From Lachnospiraceae bacterium (lineage in GTDB: Bacteria; Bacillota_A; Clostridia; Lachnospirales; Lachnospiraceae), in the NCBI GenBank assembly GCA_017540915.1, contig JAFYAD010000067.1, positions 1 to 6,415 of the forward strand: a stretch of 6,415 bases of DNA, given 5' to 3'. The first letter of the stretch is position 1; each line of letters starts with the position of its first letter. Shown here in pieces: positions 1-5,535 of the stretch. The translations under genes were made by a program, and so were the position numbers. The notes below the pieces were generated by a model. That model was not told the DNA's origin. It did no database searches and worked only from the letters and a program-made list of their open reading frames with translations.

Positions 1-879
1 CATATGATGGCAGACTGCGTTTACACAGAGTATGTCCACCGGCCGTTTTCCCTCGTCAAACTGAAAAAAGCGTTTTCAAAGTGGCAGTACGCCCTGGCGG
101 GAAAAGGCTGGAATGCGCTTTATCTGGAAAACCATGATCATCCCCGTATCATCAGCAGATACGGCAGTACGCATTACTGGAGAGAAAGCGGCACAATGCT
201 GGCGGCAAGCTTTATCTTTCAGCAGGGAACGCCTTTTATATATCAGGGCCAGGAGATCGGCATGACCAATATCCGCCTGCATTCCATTGAGCATTATGCT
301 GATGTGTCCACAAAAAATAACTTCAATACATATCACTTAAAAGATACTCTCGAGCGGAGGCTGAAGCGGATTCATATTTCAAGCCGTGACTCATCCCGTA
401 CGCCCATGCAGTGGAACAATGCGCGATATGCGGGTTTTTCCAAAGTAAAGCCGTGGTTTTACGTAAATCCGAACTATCGCCGCGTAAATGTTGCGGCAGA
501 GGAAAAAGATCCGGACAGCATTCTGAATTTTTATCGCAAATGCCTGAAACTGCGTAAAAGATCCAAAACACTGATCTACGGAAAATATAAAGAGTATTTT
601 CCCAAGAATCCCAACATCTACATGTATGAGCGGGCTTTTGGCAATGTCCGGTATCTGATCATCTGTTCATTTGCGAAACTGCCGGTGGAGGTACGGCTGC
701 CAAAGAATTATGCCGGAAAAAAAGGTCAGCTGATGTTGTGCAATTATTCCGACGAACCGCAGGTAATGGCCGATTCTTTACGTAAACGAGTCCGACAGGA
801 AGTGAACATGTTAGCGAAAGAACACGGTATGTTTCGCCCTTACGAGGTGAGAGTTTATCGGTTCCGTAAAAACGCATGA
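1..879 (+). CDS. Alpha-glucosidase, GH13 family (oligo-1,6-glucosidase/GH13_31 type), C-terminal part
   Basis: Cytoplasmic enzyme that releases glucose from the non-reducing end of alpha-glucosides such as isomaltose or maltose. The frame is open at base 1, so the gene starts outside the window; the ATG at 4 is probably internal. Visible, counted from that ATG: GH13 conserved region IV ENHDHPR (residues 42-48), whose Asp45 is the transition-state stabiliser; TPFIYQGQEIGMTN (76-89); the SRTPMQW motif (131-137) with the following AGFS..PW stretch, typical of GH13_31; then DSILNFYRKCLKLRK leading into the C-terminal beta domain. Family members are about 550 residues, so roughly the first 260, with the nucleophile Asp and acid/base Glu, are missing here. 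NHDHPR replaces the usual NHDQPR, a mild change. The gene converges on the cstA-like gene, and I see no convincing terminator behind it. Family assignment is firm; exact substrate is not. Confidence 0.93.
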   Translation, partial: HMMADCVYTEYVHRPFSLVKLKKAFSKWQYALAGKGWNALYLENHDHPRIISRYGSTHYWRESGTMLAASFIFQQGTPFIYQGQEIGMTNIRLHSIEHYADVSTKNNFNTYHLKDTLERRLKRIHISSRDSSRTPMQWNNARYAGFSKVKPWFYVNPNYRRVNVAAEEKDPDSILNFYRKCLKLRKRSKTLIYGKYKEYFPKNPNIYMYERAFGNVRYLIICSFAKLPVEVRLPKNYAGKKGQLMLCNYSDEPQVMADSLRKRVRQEVNMLAKEHGMFRPYEVRVYRFRKNA

Positions 880-882
880 CTG

Positions 883-948
883 TTATTTACCTATTTTTTC
901 ACGCACAAGGCAGATAATTCCGGTAACAGTATCCGCTTTTTCCATCAT
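883..948 (-). CDS. Possible 21-codon ORF behind the cstA-like gene
   Basis: A short minus-strand ORF begins MMEKADTVTG and ends REKIGK, 27 bases after the cstA-like stop. A GGAG sits 10 bases before its ATG. Its position recalls the small ybdD/yjiX genes that follow cstA homologues in enterobacteria, but the peptide shows no resemblance to them and is much shorter. It may be chance, or the remnant of a longer gene. The 880-975 gap contains nothing else that I can support. Confidence 0.2.
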   Translation of the reverse strand: MMEKADTVTGIICLVREKIGK

Positions 949-975
949 GTTCAATTCACTCCGTTCGTATGGAAA

Positions 976-2409
976 TTAATTGTTAGTTTGATTATGTTTT
1001 CCTGCTTTATACAAGATCACCCATAAATATATCCCGAGAAAAACTGTGGCTGTAGTCATCCCAACAGGGTAAGCAACGGAAACCGGAAGCCGGAATCCCT
1101 CTTTTGCCGTCAGTATATATGTCACCGACACTGCCGTCATAAACACAGCCGGAAGCGCCGTAATAAGCGATGTAAACCGATTGTGATTTTCTCTGATCAG
1201 GTAAGATGTTGCAACCCACAAAGATATCATGGCCAATGTTTGATTACTCCATGAGAAATATCTCCACAACACATTAAAATCAAGCTGTGTCAGCACTGCA
1301 CTTATGCCAAGTATAGGAATGGTGATGAAAAGCCTGTTTTTTATCTTTTTCTGATCAAGCTTTGTCCACTCCGCAAGGATCAAACGTGCACTTCGAAAAG
1401 CAGTATCTCCGGAGGTGATCGGACAAATAACCACACCGACAACCGCAAGTATCCCACCTATACTTCCCAGCATTTCGCTGCTGATCTGATATACAACTCC
1501 CGACTGTCCAAGATCTGTGATCGCAGCCGACAGCATCTTAGTGGTTCCATAAAACGCAACGCCTGCCGCTGCCCATATCAGTGCAATGACAGACTCTATG
1601 ATCATGGCACCGTAAAAAACCTTTCTGCCTTCTTTTTCGCTTGTAATGCATTTTGCCATCATGGGAGACTGGGTTGCATGGAAACCGGAAATTGCTCCAC
1701 AGGCAACGGTTACAAACATGAAAGGCCATATGGGAAGATTATCCGGATTCAGATTTGCAAGTGTTATCTCCGGTATTTGATACTGCGGGATCAAAAAGAT
1801 TCCGCCGACAACGGAAACAGCCATGATTATCAAGATCACGCCAAATATCGGATAAAGCCTTCCGATGATCTTGTCCACCGGCAGCAATGTAGCCAGCACA
1901 TAATAAAACAGAATGACCACTATCCAAAAAGTATTACCCAAAGCATCCGGCGTAAGCCTTGTTAAGAGAGCCGCCGGACTGGTAACAAAAACCGTACCGG
2001 TCAAAAGCAGCAGGAGGATTGAAAAGATACGCATTATATAAAGAGCCGGTTTTCCGAGGTATACTCCTGACATCTCCGCTATAGAAGCCCCTTTATTTCG
2101 TTCCGAGACCATACCGCTCATATAGTCATGAACCGCTCCGCCGAGAATCGAGCCGAAAACGATCCACAGGAAAACCACCGGACCGAAACACGCCCCCATC
2201 AAGGCTCCAAAAATCGGTCCTGTTCCCGCAATATTCAAAAGCTGTATCAAAACAGCTTTCCATGTTTTGACCGGCACACAGTCCACACCGTCGTTTATTT
2301 CTATCGCAGGAGTTTTCCTGTCATCCGGTCCGAATATCTTTTCAACAAGGCGACCGTAGGTCATATATCCTACAACCAGGATCACTAATGCTATTACAAA
2401 AGAAGTCAT
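976..2409 (-). CDS. cstA: Carbon starvation protein A (CstA) family transporter, short form
   Basis: Multipass inner-membrane transporter of the CstA family, whose characterised members import peptides or pyruvate when carbon is scarce. The 477-residue protein starts with a membrane helix (TSFVIALVILVVGY), then shows the family signature: TPAIEINDGVDCVP (33-46), NIAGTGPIFGALMGACFGP (59-77), GGAVHDYMSGMVSERNKGAS (90-109). Later come SGFHATQSPMMAK, a DTAFRSARLILAEW segment and FSWSNQTLAMISLW. About a dozen hydrophobic helices are apparent. E. coli CstA has about 700 residues; this compact form lacks extra central and C-terminal sequence, as is common in Clostridia and Bacteroidetes, so I do not read it as truncated. 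GAGGG at 2416-2420 lies 6 bases before the ATG and supports the start. It is transcribed alone, convergent with the glucosidase. A promoter at 2457-2485 and a cre-like site at 2547-2560 suggest catabolite control. Family is sure; substrate (peptide or pyruvate) is not. Confidence 0.93.
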   Translation of the reverse strand: MTSFVIALVILVVGYMTYGRLVEKIFGPDDRKTPAIEINDGVDCVPVKTWKAVLIQLLNIAGTGPIFGALMGACFGPVVFLWIVFGSILGGAVHDYMSGMVSERNKGASIAEMSGVYLGKPALYIMRIFSILLLLLTGTVFVTSPAALLTRLTPDALGNTFWIVVILFYYVLATLLPVDKIIGRLYPIFGVILIIMAVSVVGGIFLIPQYQIPEITLANLNPDNLPIWPFMFVTVACGAISGFHATQSPMMAKCITSEKEGRKVFYGAMIIESVIALIWAAAGVAFYGTTKMLSAAITDLGQSGVVYQISSEMLGSIGGILAVVGVVICPITSGDTAFRSARLILAEWTKLDQKKIKNRLFITIPILGISAVLTQLDFNVLWRYFSWSNQTLAMISLWVATSYLIRENHNRFTSLITALPAVFMTAVSVTYILTAKEGFRLPVSVAYPVGMTTATVFLGIYLWVILYKAGKHNQTNN

Positions 2410-2456
2410 GCCTTTCCCTCACGCAAGTCTGATTATTTCAGCAGTTATCGAACACA

Positions 2457-2485
2457 ATATTACACCGACAGCATGTTGATGTAAA
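2457..2485 (-). promoter_or_regulatory. Candidate promoter of the cstA-like gene
   Basis: Read on the minus strand: TTTACA (2485-2480, 5/6 to consensus), a 17-base spacer, then TAATAT (2462-2457, 4/6). Transcription would start near 2450 and give a leader of about 40 bases before the ATG at 2409. ATGTAAA, which contains the -35 box, recurs at 2503-2509, 24 bases further upstream. Confidence 0.5.
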
Positions 2486-2499
2486 GGGCTTTATCATCA
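2477..2499. promoter_or_regulatory. Dyad overlapping the cstA -35 box (possible operator)
   Basis: TGATGTAAAG (2477-2486) and CTTTATCATCA (2489-2499) form an inverted repeat that is perfect except for one extra base in the right arm. It covers the -35 box of the predicted cstA promoter, where a repressor could block polymerase. The motif fits no regulator I can name. Confidence 0.35.
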
Positions 2500-2546
2500 T
2501 TAATGTAAACCTCGGAGTTTTATGTATTTTTACCGATATTACTGAA

Positions 2547-2560
2547 AGATAACGTTTTCA
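2547..2560 (-). promoter_or_regulatory. cre-like site (CcpA operator candidate)
   Basis: The minus strand reads TGAAAACGTTATCT, matching the Gram-positive catabolite-responsive element TGWAANCGNTNWCA at all but the last base. Carbon-catabolite control fits a carbon-starvation transporter. It lies about 100 bases upstream of the predicted cstA start, so it could serve an unseen upstream promoter or act from a distance. An alternative reading is a weak plus-strand terminator: CTGAAA/TTTCAG at 2542-2561 is followed by seven T's, but no plus-strand gene precedes it. Confidence 0.45.
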
Positions 2561-2609
2561 GATTTTTTTGTGTAAAGCTGAAATCATCATGTTCAGGAAA
2601 AAATGTGTG

Positions 2610-2638
2610 TTGACATATCCGATCCGTGCCTTTATAAT
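2610..2638 (+). promoter_or_regulatory. Consensus promoter of the antisense RNA
   Basis: TTGACA at 2610-2615 and TATAAT at 2633-2638 are both perfect sigma-A hexamers with the ideal 17-base spacer. Transcription would start near 2645. No plus-strand coding frame follows; the transcript runs about 90 bases into a strong terminator, as expected for a constitutive small RNA. Confidence 0.85.
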
Positions 2639-2644
2639 CCAAAT

Positions 2645-2734
2645 ATAAGGGTGCTACCGATAGACGGTTGCCCTAAACAATTGTTTATTTTGTATAAAAT
2701 AACCGCTGTTTTCGAGACCGGCGGTTATTTTTTT
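2645..2734 (+). ncRNA. Predicted antisense antitoxin RNA (~90 nt)
   Basis: Bounded by a consensus promoter and an intrinsic terminator, this RNA has no credible ORF. It is complementary to the 3' end of the toxin gene on the other strand (last three codons and stop, 2725-2734) and to its 3' untranslated region. Internal structure: AGGG (2648-2651) with CCCT (2671-2674) enclosing ACCG/CGGT with a five-base loop, then the 14-base palindrome TAAACAATTGTTTA (2674-2687). Convergent overlap at the 3' ends is the layout of TxpA/RatA-type I systems, in which the antisense RNA exposes the toxin mRNA to degradation. The 5' end is inferred from the promoter and the 3' end from the terminator. Confidence 0.7.
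2696..2734 (+). terminator. Intrinsic terminator of the antisense RNA, possibly bidirectional
   Basis: AAAATAACCGC (2696-2706) pairs perfectly with GCGGTTATTTT (2721-2731) over 11 bp around a 14-base loop, and a run of seven T's ends at 2734. On the minus strand the stem ends in UUAUUUU, so it may also end the toxin mRNA, though less efficiently. Confidence 0.85.
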
Positions 2735-2823
2735 ACCCTGCTGTTACGACCTACTGTGTAGCCTAACGCAAAGCATGTTACTGCAAAGCCTAATACGGCA
2801 ACAAGATCAGTAATGGTCAACAT
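2725..2823 (-). CDS. Small hydrophobic type I toxin (holin-like toxin candidate), 32 aa
   Basis: The peptide starts MLTITDLVAVLGFAV and ends GRNSRVKK: one hydrophobic segment (about residues 7-24) with a short N-terminus carrying one acidic residue and a basic tail (R26, R29, K31, K32). This is the build of Gram-positive type I membrane toxins of the holin-like group, which insert in the membrane and reduce energy status when overproduced. AAGGAGG at 2833-2839 lies 9 bases before the ATG, a near-ideal ribosome site that decides the start. The stop lies inside the terminator stem of the opposing antisense RNA, so the two transcripts overlap at their 3' ends. The only promoter-like signal upstream on this strand contains a LexA-type box. 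Toxicity is inferred from layout and peptide shape; an unrelated small membrane protein is possible. Confidence 0.72.
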   Translation of the reverse strand: MLTITDLVAVLGFAVTCFALGYTVGRNSRVKK

Positions 2824-2832
2824 AGCAAATGC

Positions 2833-2862
2833 CCTCCTTCCGGAAAGATTCCTCTTTCGAGG
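2833..2862 (-). promoter_or_regulatory. Toxin ribosome site with GAAA-loop hairpin upstream
   Basis: On the minus strand the AAGGAGG ribosome site (2839-2833) is preceded by CCTC-GAAA-GAGG (2862-2851), a small hairpin closed by a GNRA-type tetraloop. Its CCTC could alternatively pair with the ribosome site and limit translation, a common trick in type I toxin mRNAs. The switch is inference; the hairpin and ribosome site are seen directly. Confidence 0.45.
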
Positions 2863-2916
2863 TTTCTATAATGAACAGAGTTCACAGTACTCCGAATATT
2901 GGACAACCGCCTACCG

Positions 2917-2936
2917 AGTATGGTAACACCCATACT
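2917..2936 (-). repeat. Perfect 7-bp inverted repeat at the predicted toxin mRNA 5' end
   Basis: AGTATGG (2917-2923) and CCATACT (2930-2936) flank TAACAC. Transcription from the predicted toxin promoter would start near 2934, so the hairpin would form the extreme 5' end of the mRNA and could stabilise it, or it may be a DNA operator just downstream of the start. Confidence 0.5.
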
Positions 2937-2940
2937 GATA

Positions 2941-2970
2941 TTTTTACGCTCGAACAGGCGTTCTTGTCAA
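2941..2970 (-). promoter_or_regulatory. Predicted toxin promoter
   Basis: Minus strand: a perfect -35 TTGACA (2970-2965), an 18-base spacer and TAAAAA (2946-2941, 4/6 to consensus). The spacer is almost filled by a LexA-type box. The leader to the toxin ATG would be about 110 bases. The weak -10 box makes the exact start uncertain. Confidence 0.55.
2951..2964. promoter_or_regulatory. LexA (SOS/Din) box candidate in the toxin promoter
   Basis: CGAACAGGCGTTCT matches the Gram-positive SOS box CGAACRNRYGTTYC at every position but the last; the core is the inverted repeat GAAC-N4-GTTC. It lies exactly between the -35 and -10 boxes of the predicted toxin promoter, where bound LexA would exclude RNA polymerase. 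A regulator with a similar half-site cannot be excluded. Confidence 0.65.
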
Positions 2971-2976
2971 TGCTTT

Positions 2977-3012
2977 TTATTTCAAAAGTTCTTCTTCGCG
3001 TCCAACAATCAT
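2977..3012 (-). pseudogene. AAA ATPase (DUF234-type) start remnant, 11 codons
   Basis: The remnant reads MIVGREEELLK then TAA. M-I-V/I-G-R-E is the hallmark start of the ATP-binding proteins with an AAA domain and DUF234 that are abundant in Clostridia; in those the Walker A segment (VYGRRRVGKT) follows some 20 residues later and the protein has about 450 residues. Here everything after codon 11 is lost. GAGGTG lies 6 bases before the ATG, and a full promoter with a repeat-rich operator region lies upstream, so the control region survived the loss of the gene. The toxin promoter begins 7 bases beyond the stop. A real 11-residue peptide is conceivable but less likely. Confidence 0.55.
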
Positions 3013-3026
3013 ACTTTTCACCTCTA

Positions 3027-3066
3027 TTTTTCGGTAGAAGCCTTTTTTTGCCTTCTCACCGAAAAT
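3027..3066. repeat. Operator-like unit 1: TTTTTCGG ... CCGAAAA
   Basis: TTTTTCGGTAGAAG (3027-3040) and CTTCTCACCGAAAA (3052-3065) form a 13-bp inverted repeat with one bulged base. It overlaps the -10 box and start site of the ATPase-remnant promoter, where a bound protein would repress. The two CGG half-sites begin 32 bases apart, the same as in unit 2. Confidence 0.6.
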
Positions 3067-3094
3067 TTTAACGGGCATTCTTTCCGTTTGTCAA
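3065..3094 (-). promoter_or_regulatory. Promoter of the ATPase remnant
   Basis: Minus strand: TTGACA (3094-3089, perfect), an 18-base spacer, TAAAAT (3070-3065, 5/6). The start would fall near 3058, inside the left TTTTTCGG/CCGAAAA unit, and the leader to the 11-codon remnant would be about 45 bases. It may now drive readthrough into the toxin gene. Confidence 0.6.
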
Positions 3095-3102
3095 CAAAAA
3101 AA

Positions 3103-3152
3103 ATATATTTTTCGGCAAACAAACATTTTTACTGGTTCACCGAAAAATATAT
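3103..3152. repeat. Operator-like unit 2: perfect 13-bp inverted repeat
   Basis: ATATATTTTTCGG (3103-3115) is repeated perfectly inverted as CCGAAAAATATAT (3140-3152) around 24 bases. It sits just upstream of the -35 box at 3089-3094. From TTTTTCGG to CCGAAAA the start-to-start distance is 32 bases, exactly as in unit 1, and both units share a central T run and TCACCGAAAA; the units lie 81 bases apart. This points to duplicated binding sites. Confidence 0.65.
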
Positions 3153-3210
3153 CATGTTTCATCTGAGTATCACAACAGACTTTACCATCCCATAACTTAT
3201 GATGGCGTAC

Positions 3211-3318
3211 TAACAAACGTCGAGCTCGCAGTCCAAATACCCCTTACATTAACAAAGTGAATGATTTATTGTCCCCTTTATTAATCTAAACTCTAATGAG
3301 CTCAATACCTGTTTGTTA
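3211..3318. repeat. 108-bp stretch bounded by inverted repeats
   Basis: TAACAAAC (3211-3218) followed by GAGCTC (3222-3227) is mirrored by GAGCTC (3298-3303) and GTTTGTTA (3311-3318). The ends are compatible with a small miniature element or with a long-range stem in the 3' untranslated region of the methyltransferase gene; I see no clear target-site duplication and no coding capacity. The rest of the 3153-3321 gap holds only the short dyad CATAA-C-TTATG at 3191-3201 and no good terminator. Confidence 0.3.
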
Positions 3319-3321
3319 TTC

Positions 3322-3951
3322 TTACCCTATTGAATACACCAGTATCCGGTTCCGCCCGTCTTTTTCCGGAAACAGATCCCTGCAGTCTATTTCATCTTCA
3401 AACATCACTTCATCCAGCTGAGCCATATATGCGACGTATTCATCCTGCGGATAATACAAAAAAAACAGTATTGGTCTTGTTTTTTCATAAAACGAATCCC
3501 TCACGCGCTTCATTACGCTCTTAAATATCTCCACGGAAAACGGATTAAAAAAGAATATCCTGTTTACCGATAGTGGTATCTCATATAACTGAGCCGGGCA
3601 GCACGCGAGATCAATGACGCATTGCTTACCATGCGGCGTGCAGACATGTTTGTTATACGACGCTATATTTTCAAGACCCGTATCGTATAAACTCTGTATC
3701 AGCTCAACACCGGAGGCCCGGCAGCCTGTTTTGTCATGAAGATATATGAGAGTTCTGGCTTTGCCGCATCCGTAATCAAGCAGATGATCGGTATTTTGAA
3801 CCCAACCGCTCTGAGCCAGCCGATCCAGAACCGAATATGATGTTGGCTCATAGGGATACACATGATCATCGCTGAAATCCCCTATTCTGCCGGTTGTCTT
3901 TACATGTAGTTTTGCGTCGATCAAAAAATCGTCAAAAAGAATGTTTTCCAT
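3322..3951 (-). CDS. Class I SAM-dependent methyltransferase
   Basis: A 209-residue cytoplasmic enzyme expected to transfer a methyl group from S-adenosylmethionine; the acceptor is unknown. Visible: the SAM-binding motif I LLDYGCGKA (57-65) after a short helical N-terminus, the acidic residue ending strand 2 in GVEL (Glu83), and FFFNPFS (133-139) at the motif IV position, resembling NPP-type catalytic loops. The C-terminal DEIDCRDLF is typical of a Clostridia subgroup of this size, so it looks complete. The ATG at 3951 is the only possible start, because an in-frame stop lies four codons upstream. The ribosome site is weak (AAAAG), and the ATG lies 2 bases after the end of the decayed metallophosphoesterase frame, suggesting the two were brought together by a deletion and that translation may now depend on the upstream transcript. 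No terminator is obvious. Confidence 0.85.
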   Translation of the reverse strand: MENILFDDFLIDAKLHVKTTGRIGDFSDDHVYPYEPTSYSVLDRLAQSGWVQNTDHLLDYGCGKARTLIYLHDKTGCRASGVELIQSLYDTGLENIASYNKHVCTPHGKQCVIDLACCPAQLYEIPLSVNRIFFFNPFSVEIFKSVMKRVRDSFYEKTRPILFFLYYPQDEYVAYMAQLDEVMFEDEIDCRDLFPEKDGRNRILVYSIG

Positions 3952-3953
3952 CG

Positions 3954-4510
3954 TTATCTTTTATAATAAAAAATCCCATCCTCAAGAGCATGTACTTTCT
4001 TCAAAAACACCGGGTCATTGTCCAATATGGCGCAGATATCCTGTTTTAACGTCTCACTTGTCACGCTGGTGTCTGCATATTTTTTTGCCAAAATTCCCGG
4101 CCCGAATGAGAATACTCGTATTCCCCGAGAAATGTATCAGAAGAATGGGCCACACGGATCTTTATTCCGTTTATTTCAATCTCTGTAGTCTGTGGCAGCG
4201 AAATCAAATAGTTCAAATGCTCCGACTGAAGGTTTCTGTAACACCAATATGATATTTGCATCTGCCCGTCTGTCCACTTCACCTGATCTTTGCCGATGAG
4301 GTTTTCCAGATATCTTTCCTCATTTCCGCGAATTATGGTTTTGTCAGGTACTCCCTTTATAGCCTTTATACAATCATCCGGCCACGCTCCGCTAAGACAG
4401 TAATCCCCTGCAAAAATATAATGTTCCACACCTCTTTGCCCGGCATCATGAAGCACCTTTAATAATGCGGGATAATTTCCATGTACGTCTGACAGTATTG
4501 CAATCTTCAT
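3954..4510 (-). pseudogene. Metallophosphoesterase (calcineurin-like, YfcE/MJ0936 type), frameshifted and truncated
   Basis: The N-terminus begins MKIAILSDVHGN, with metal ligands Asp8 and His10, GDY (Asp36), RGNEE (Asn63) and VAHSS (His122), all family motifs of small cyclic-nucleotide or phospho-monoester hydrolases. The first frame stops after 149 codons. Family-like sequence resumes one frame over, right after a run of seven A's on the minus strand (4080-4086): KKYADTSVTSETLKQDIC and onward to LEDGIFYYKR, stopping at 3954. The normal C-terminus, with the GHTH metal-binding motif, is absent, so the protein should be inactive even with frameshifting. GGAG at 4517-4520 lies 7 bases before the ATG. 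It follows the broken galactosidase by 47 bases on the same strand, apparently in one transcript. A programmed -1 shift on A-AAA-AAT is possible but would not restore the missing end. Confidence 0.85.
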
Positions 4511-4557
4511 TCATTTCTCCATTCAATCTATTCTCTTTTCCCGCAAATAAATATTCA

Positions 4558-5461
4558 TCACTCACATTGTATACATAATGCTTCAGCCGAAAAATCACCA
4601 TCTGCCTTGCCATATCGCCCGGTCACCTTGTATTCACCTAATTCTACAGCATGAAGCTTAAGATATTCATCAAGCGAGCATGATCCGGAGAATCTGTGGA
4701 AAACAAGCAGTTTTTCATTCCCAAACTCGCGTATCACAAGCTGCGAACCTTCCGGTGTATTGTAGCGTCGTGCGTCCGTGCCAATATATGTTGTTTTTCC
4801 GTCTTTTATGATGTGTGCGACCTCTTTGTAAAACTCTATCCCGCTGTCAACCAGCTCCCACTGATGATCGCTCAGGTCATATATGTCACCCGACAGTCCC
4901 ATACGCCCAAGGAACGTTGAACACATCGAGTAAAAAATCCTGTCATCCGAATCTCCTGCCCTAAGCACAGACCAGATCTGACTTTGAGAAGGTTTCACTG
5001 TCCTCCAATGCCACAAAGGGGAAAAACTTTCTCACAGGCATTGAACCCACATTTCCGAATTTTTCCACTCGAAAAGCCATGTTGTTCCAGGAATGTTCCA
5101 TGTTCAGATCGCAAAGATCGTCCGTCCTGACTCTTCCCTCGGCACTCCAAAAAGACAGGATCCGATGTATCCTGTCTGCTTTTATATCCGCAAACAAAAA
5201 GGACGTCATCATCTCCAGCGTAACAGCCTCTTCTGAAGAGTTTCTTATGACAGTCTGTATCTCGTATGCATCACTCCGCGCCGACTTTTCTGTGGAAACC
5301 TCCAACCACAAACCGTTTTCAGCCGTAAAACATGCTTTCCCGTCTTCTTCAGTTTCTGAAAACCTGTTCATGGTGGAACTTCCGAGCATAGTCAGTCCGC
5401 AGGAATAAAACCCTGCATACTCATCGCCTGTAAATTTGACTTCCGCTTTACTTTTTATCAC
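4558..5461 (-). pseudogene. GH36 alpha-galactosidase with catalytic barrel deleted
   Basis: The N-terminal frame (start 5461) gives GH36-type beta-sandwich sequence: FTGDEYAGFYSCGLTM (10-25), SFWSAEGR (103-110), then MEHSWNN and GNVGSMPVRKFFPFVALED (136-154). It stops at 4961. From about 4990 another frame gives the C-terminal end of the same family: IWSVLRAGDSDDRIFYSM, FLGRMGLSGDIYDLSDHQWELV and GIEFYKEVAHIIKDGK. Full-length relatives have roughly 700 residues; about half, including the whole (beta/alpha)8 barrel with both catalytic Asp residues, is gone, and the two parts meet out of frame at about 4975-5000. AAGGAGA lies about 7 bases before the ATG, so the start is authentic. Intact relatives release galactose from raffinose-type sugars; this copy cannot. 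Confidence 0.88.
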
Positions 5462-5505
5462 GGTCTTCTCCTTCTTTTATTGTACAGCACATATGTATAA
5501 GCGAT

Positions 5506-5526
5506 ATAAACTTACTCGCAGTTTAT
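5506..5526 (-). repeat. Hairpin between the HD gene and the galactosidase remnant
   Basis: ATAAACT (5506-5512) and AGTTTAT (5520-5526) form a perfect 7-bp stem with a 7-base loop. No T run follows on either strand, so I do not call it a terminator; it may be an mRNA processing or stability element in the 74-base gap. Confidence 0.4.
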
Positions 5527-5535
5527 CAGACATTT

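Noticed and set aside
880..975. Terminator between the convergent glucosidase and cstA-like genes
   Set aside because: ACTGTTA and TAACAGT are present but more than 30 bases apart and not followed by a T run on either strand.
2542..2569. Plus-strand intrinsic terminator
   Set aside because: The stem is only 6 AT-rich bp and no plus-strand gene precedes it; the central bases fit a cre site better.
2829..3195. Two overlapping plus-strand ORFs of 80 and 98 codons
   Set aside because: They lie antisense to the toxin and ATPase-remnant control region, have no ribosome site or family resemblance, and are explained by AT-rich operator repeats.
3185..3205. Terminator of the methyltransferase
   Set aside because: CATAA-C-TTATG with CCAT/ATGG is a dyad, but no T run follows on the minus strand.
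3283..3293. Repeat AATCTAAACTC shared with 6385-6395
   Set aside because: The match is 11 bases only and does not extend, so chance is a sufficient explanation.
3941..4252. Plus-strand ORF of 103 codons
   Set aside because: It is antisense to the metallophosphoesterase, and its composition fits a shadow frame.
5079..5408. Plus-strand ORF of 109 codons
   Set aside because: It is the complement of the clearly GH36-like N-terminal frame and has no ribosome site or recognisable domain.
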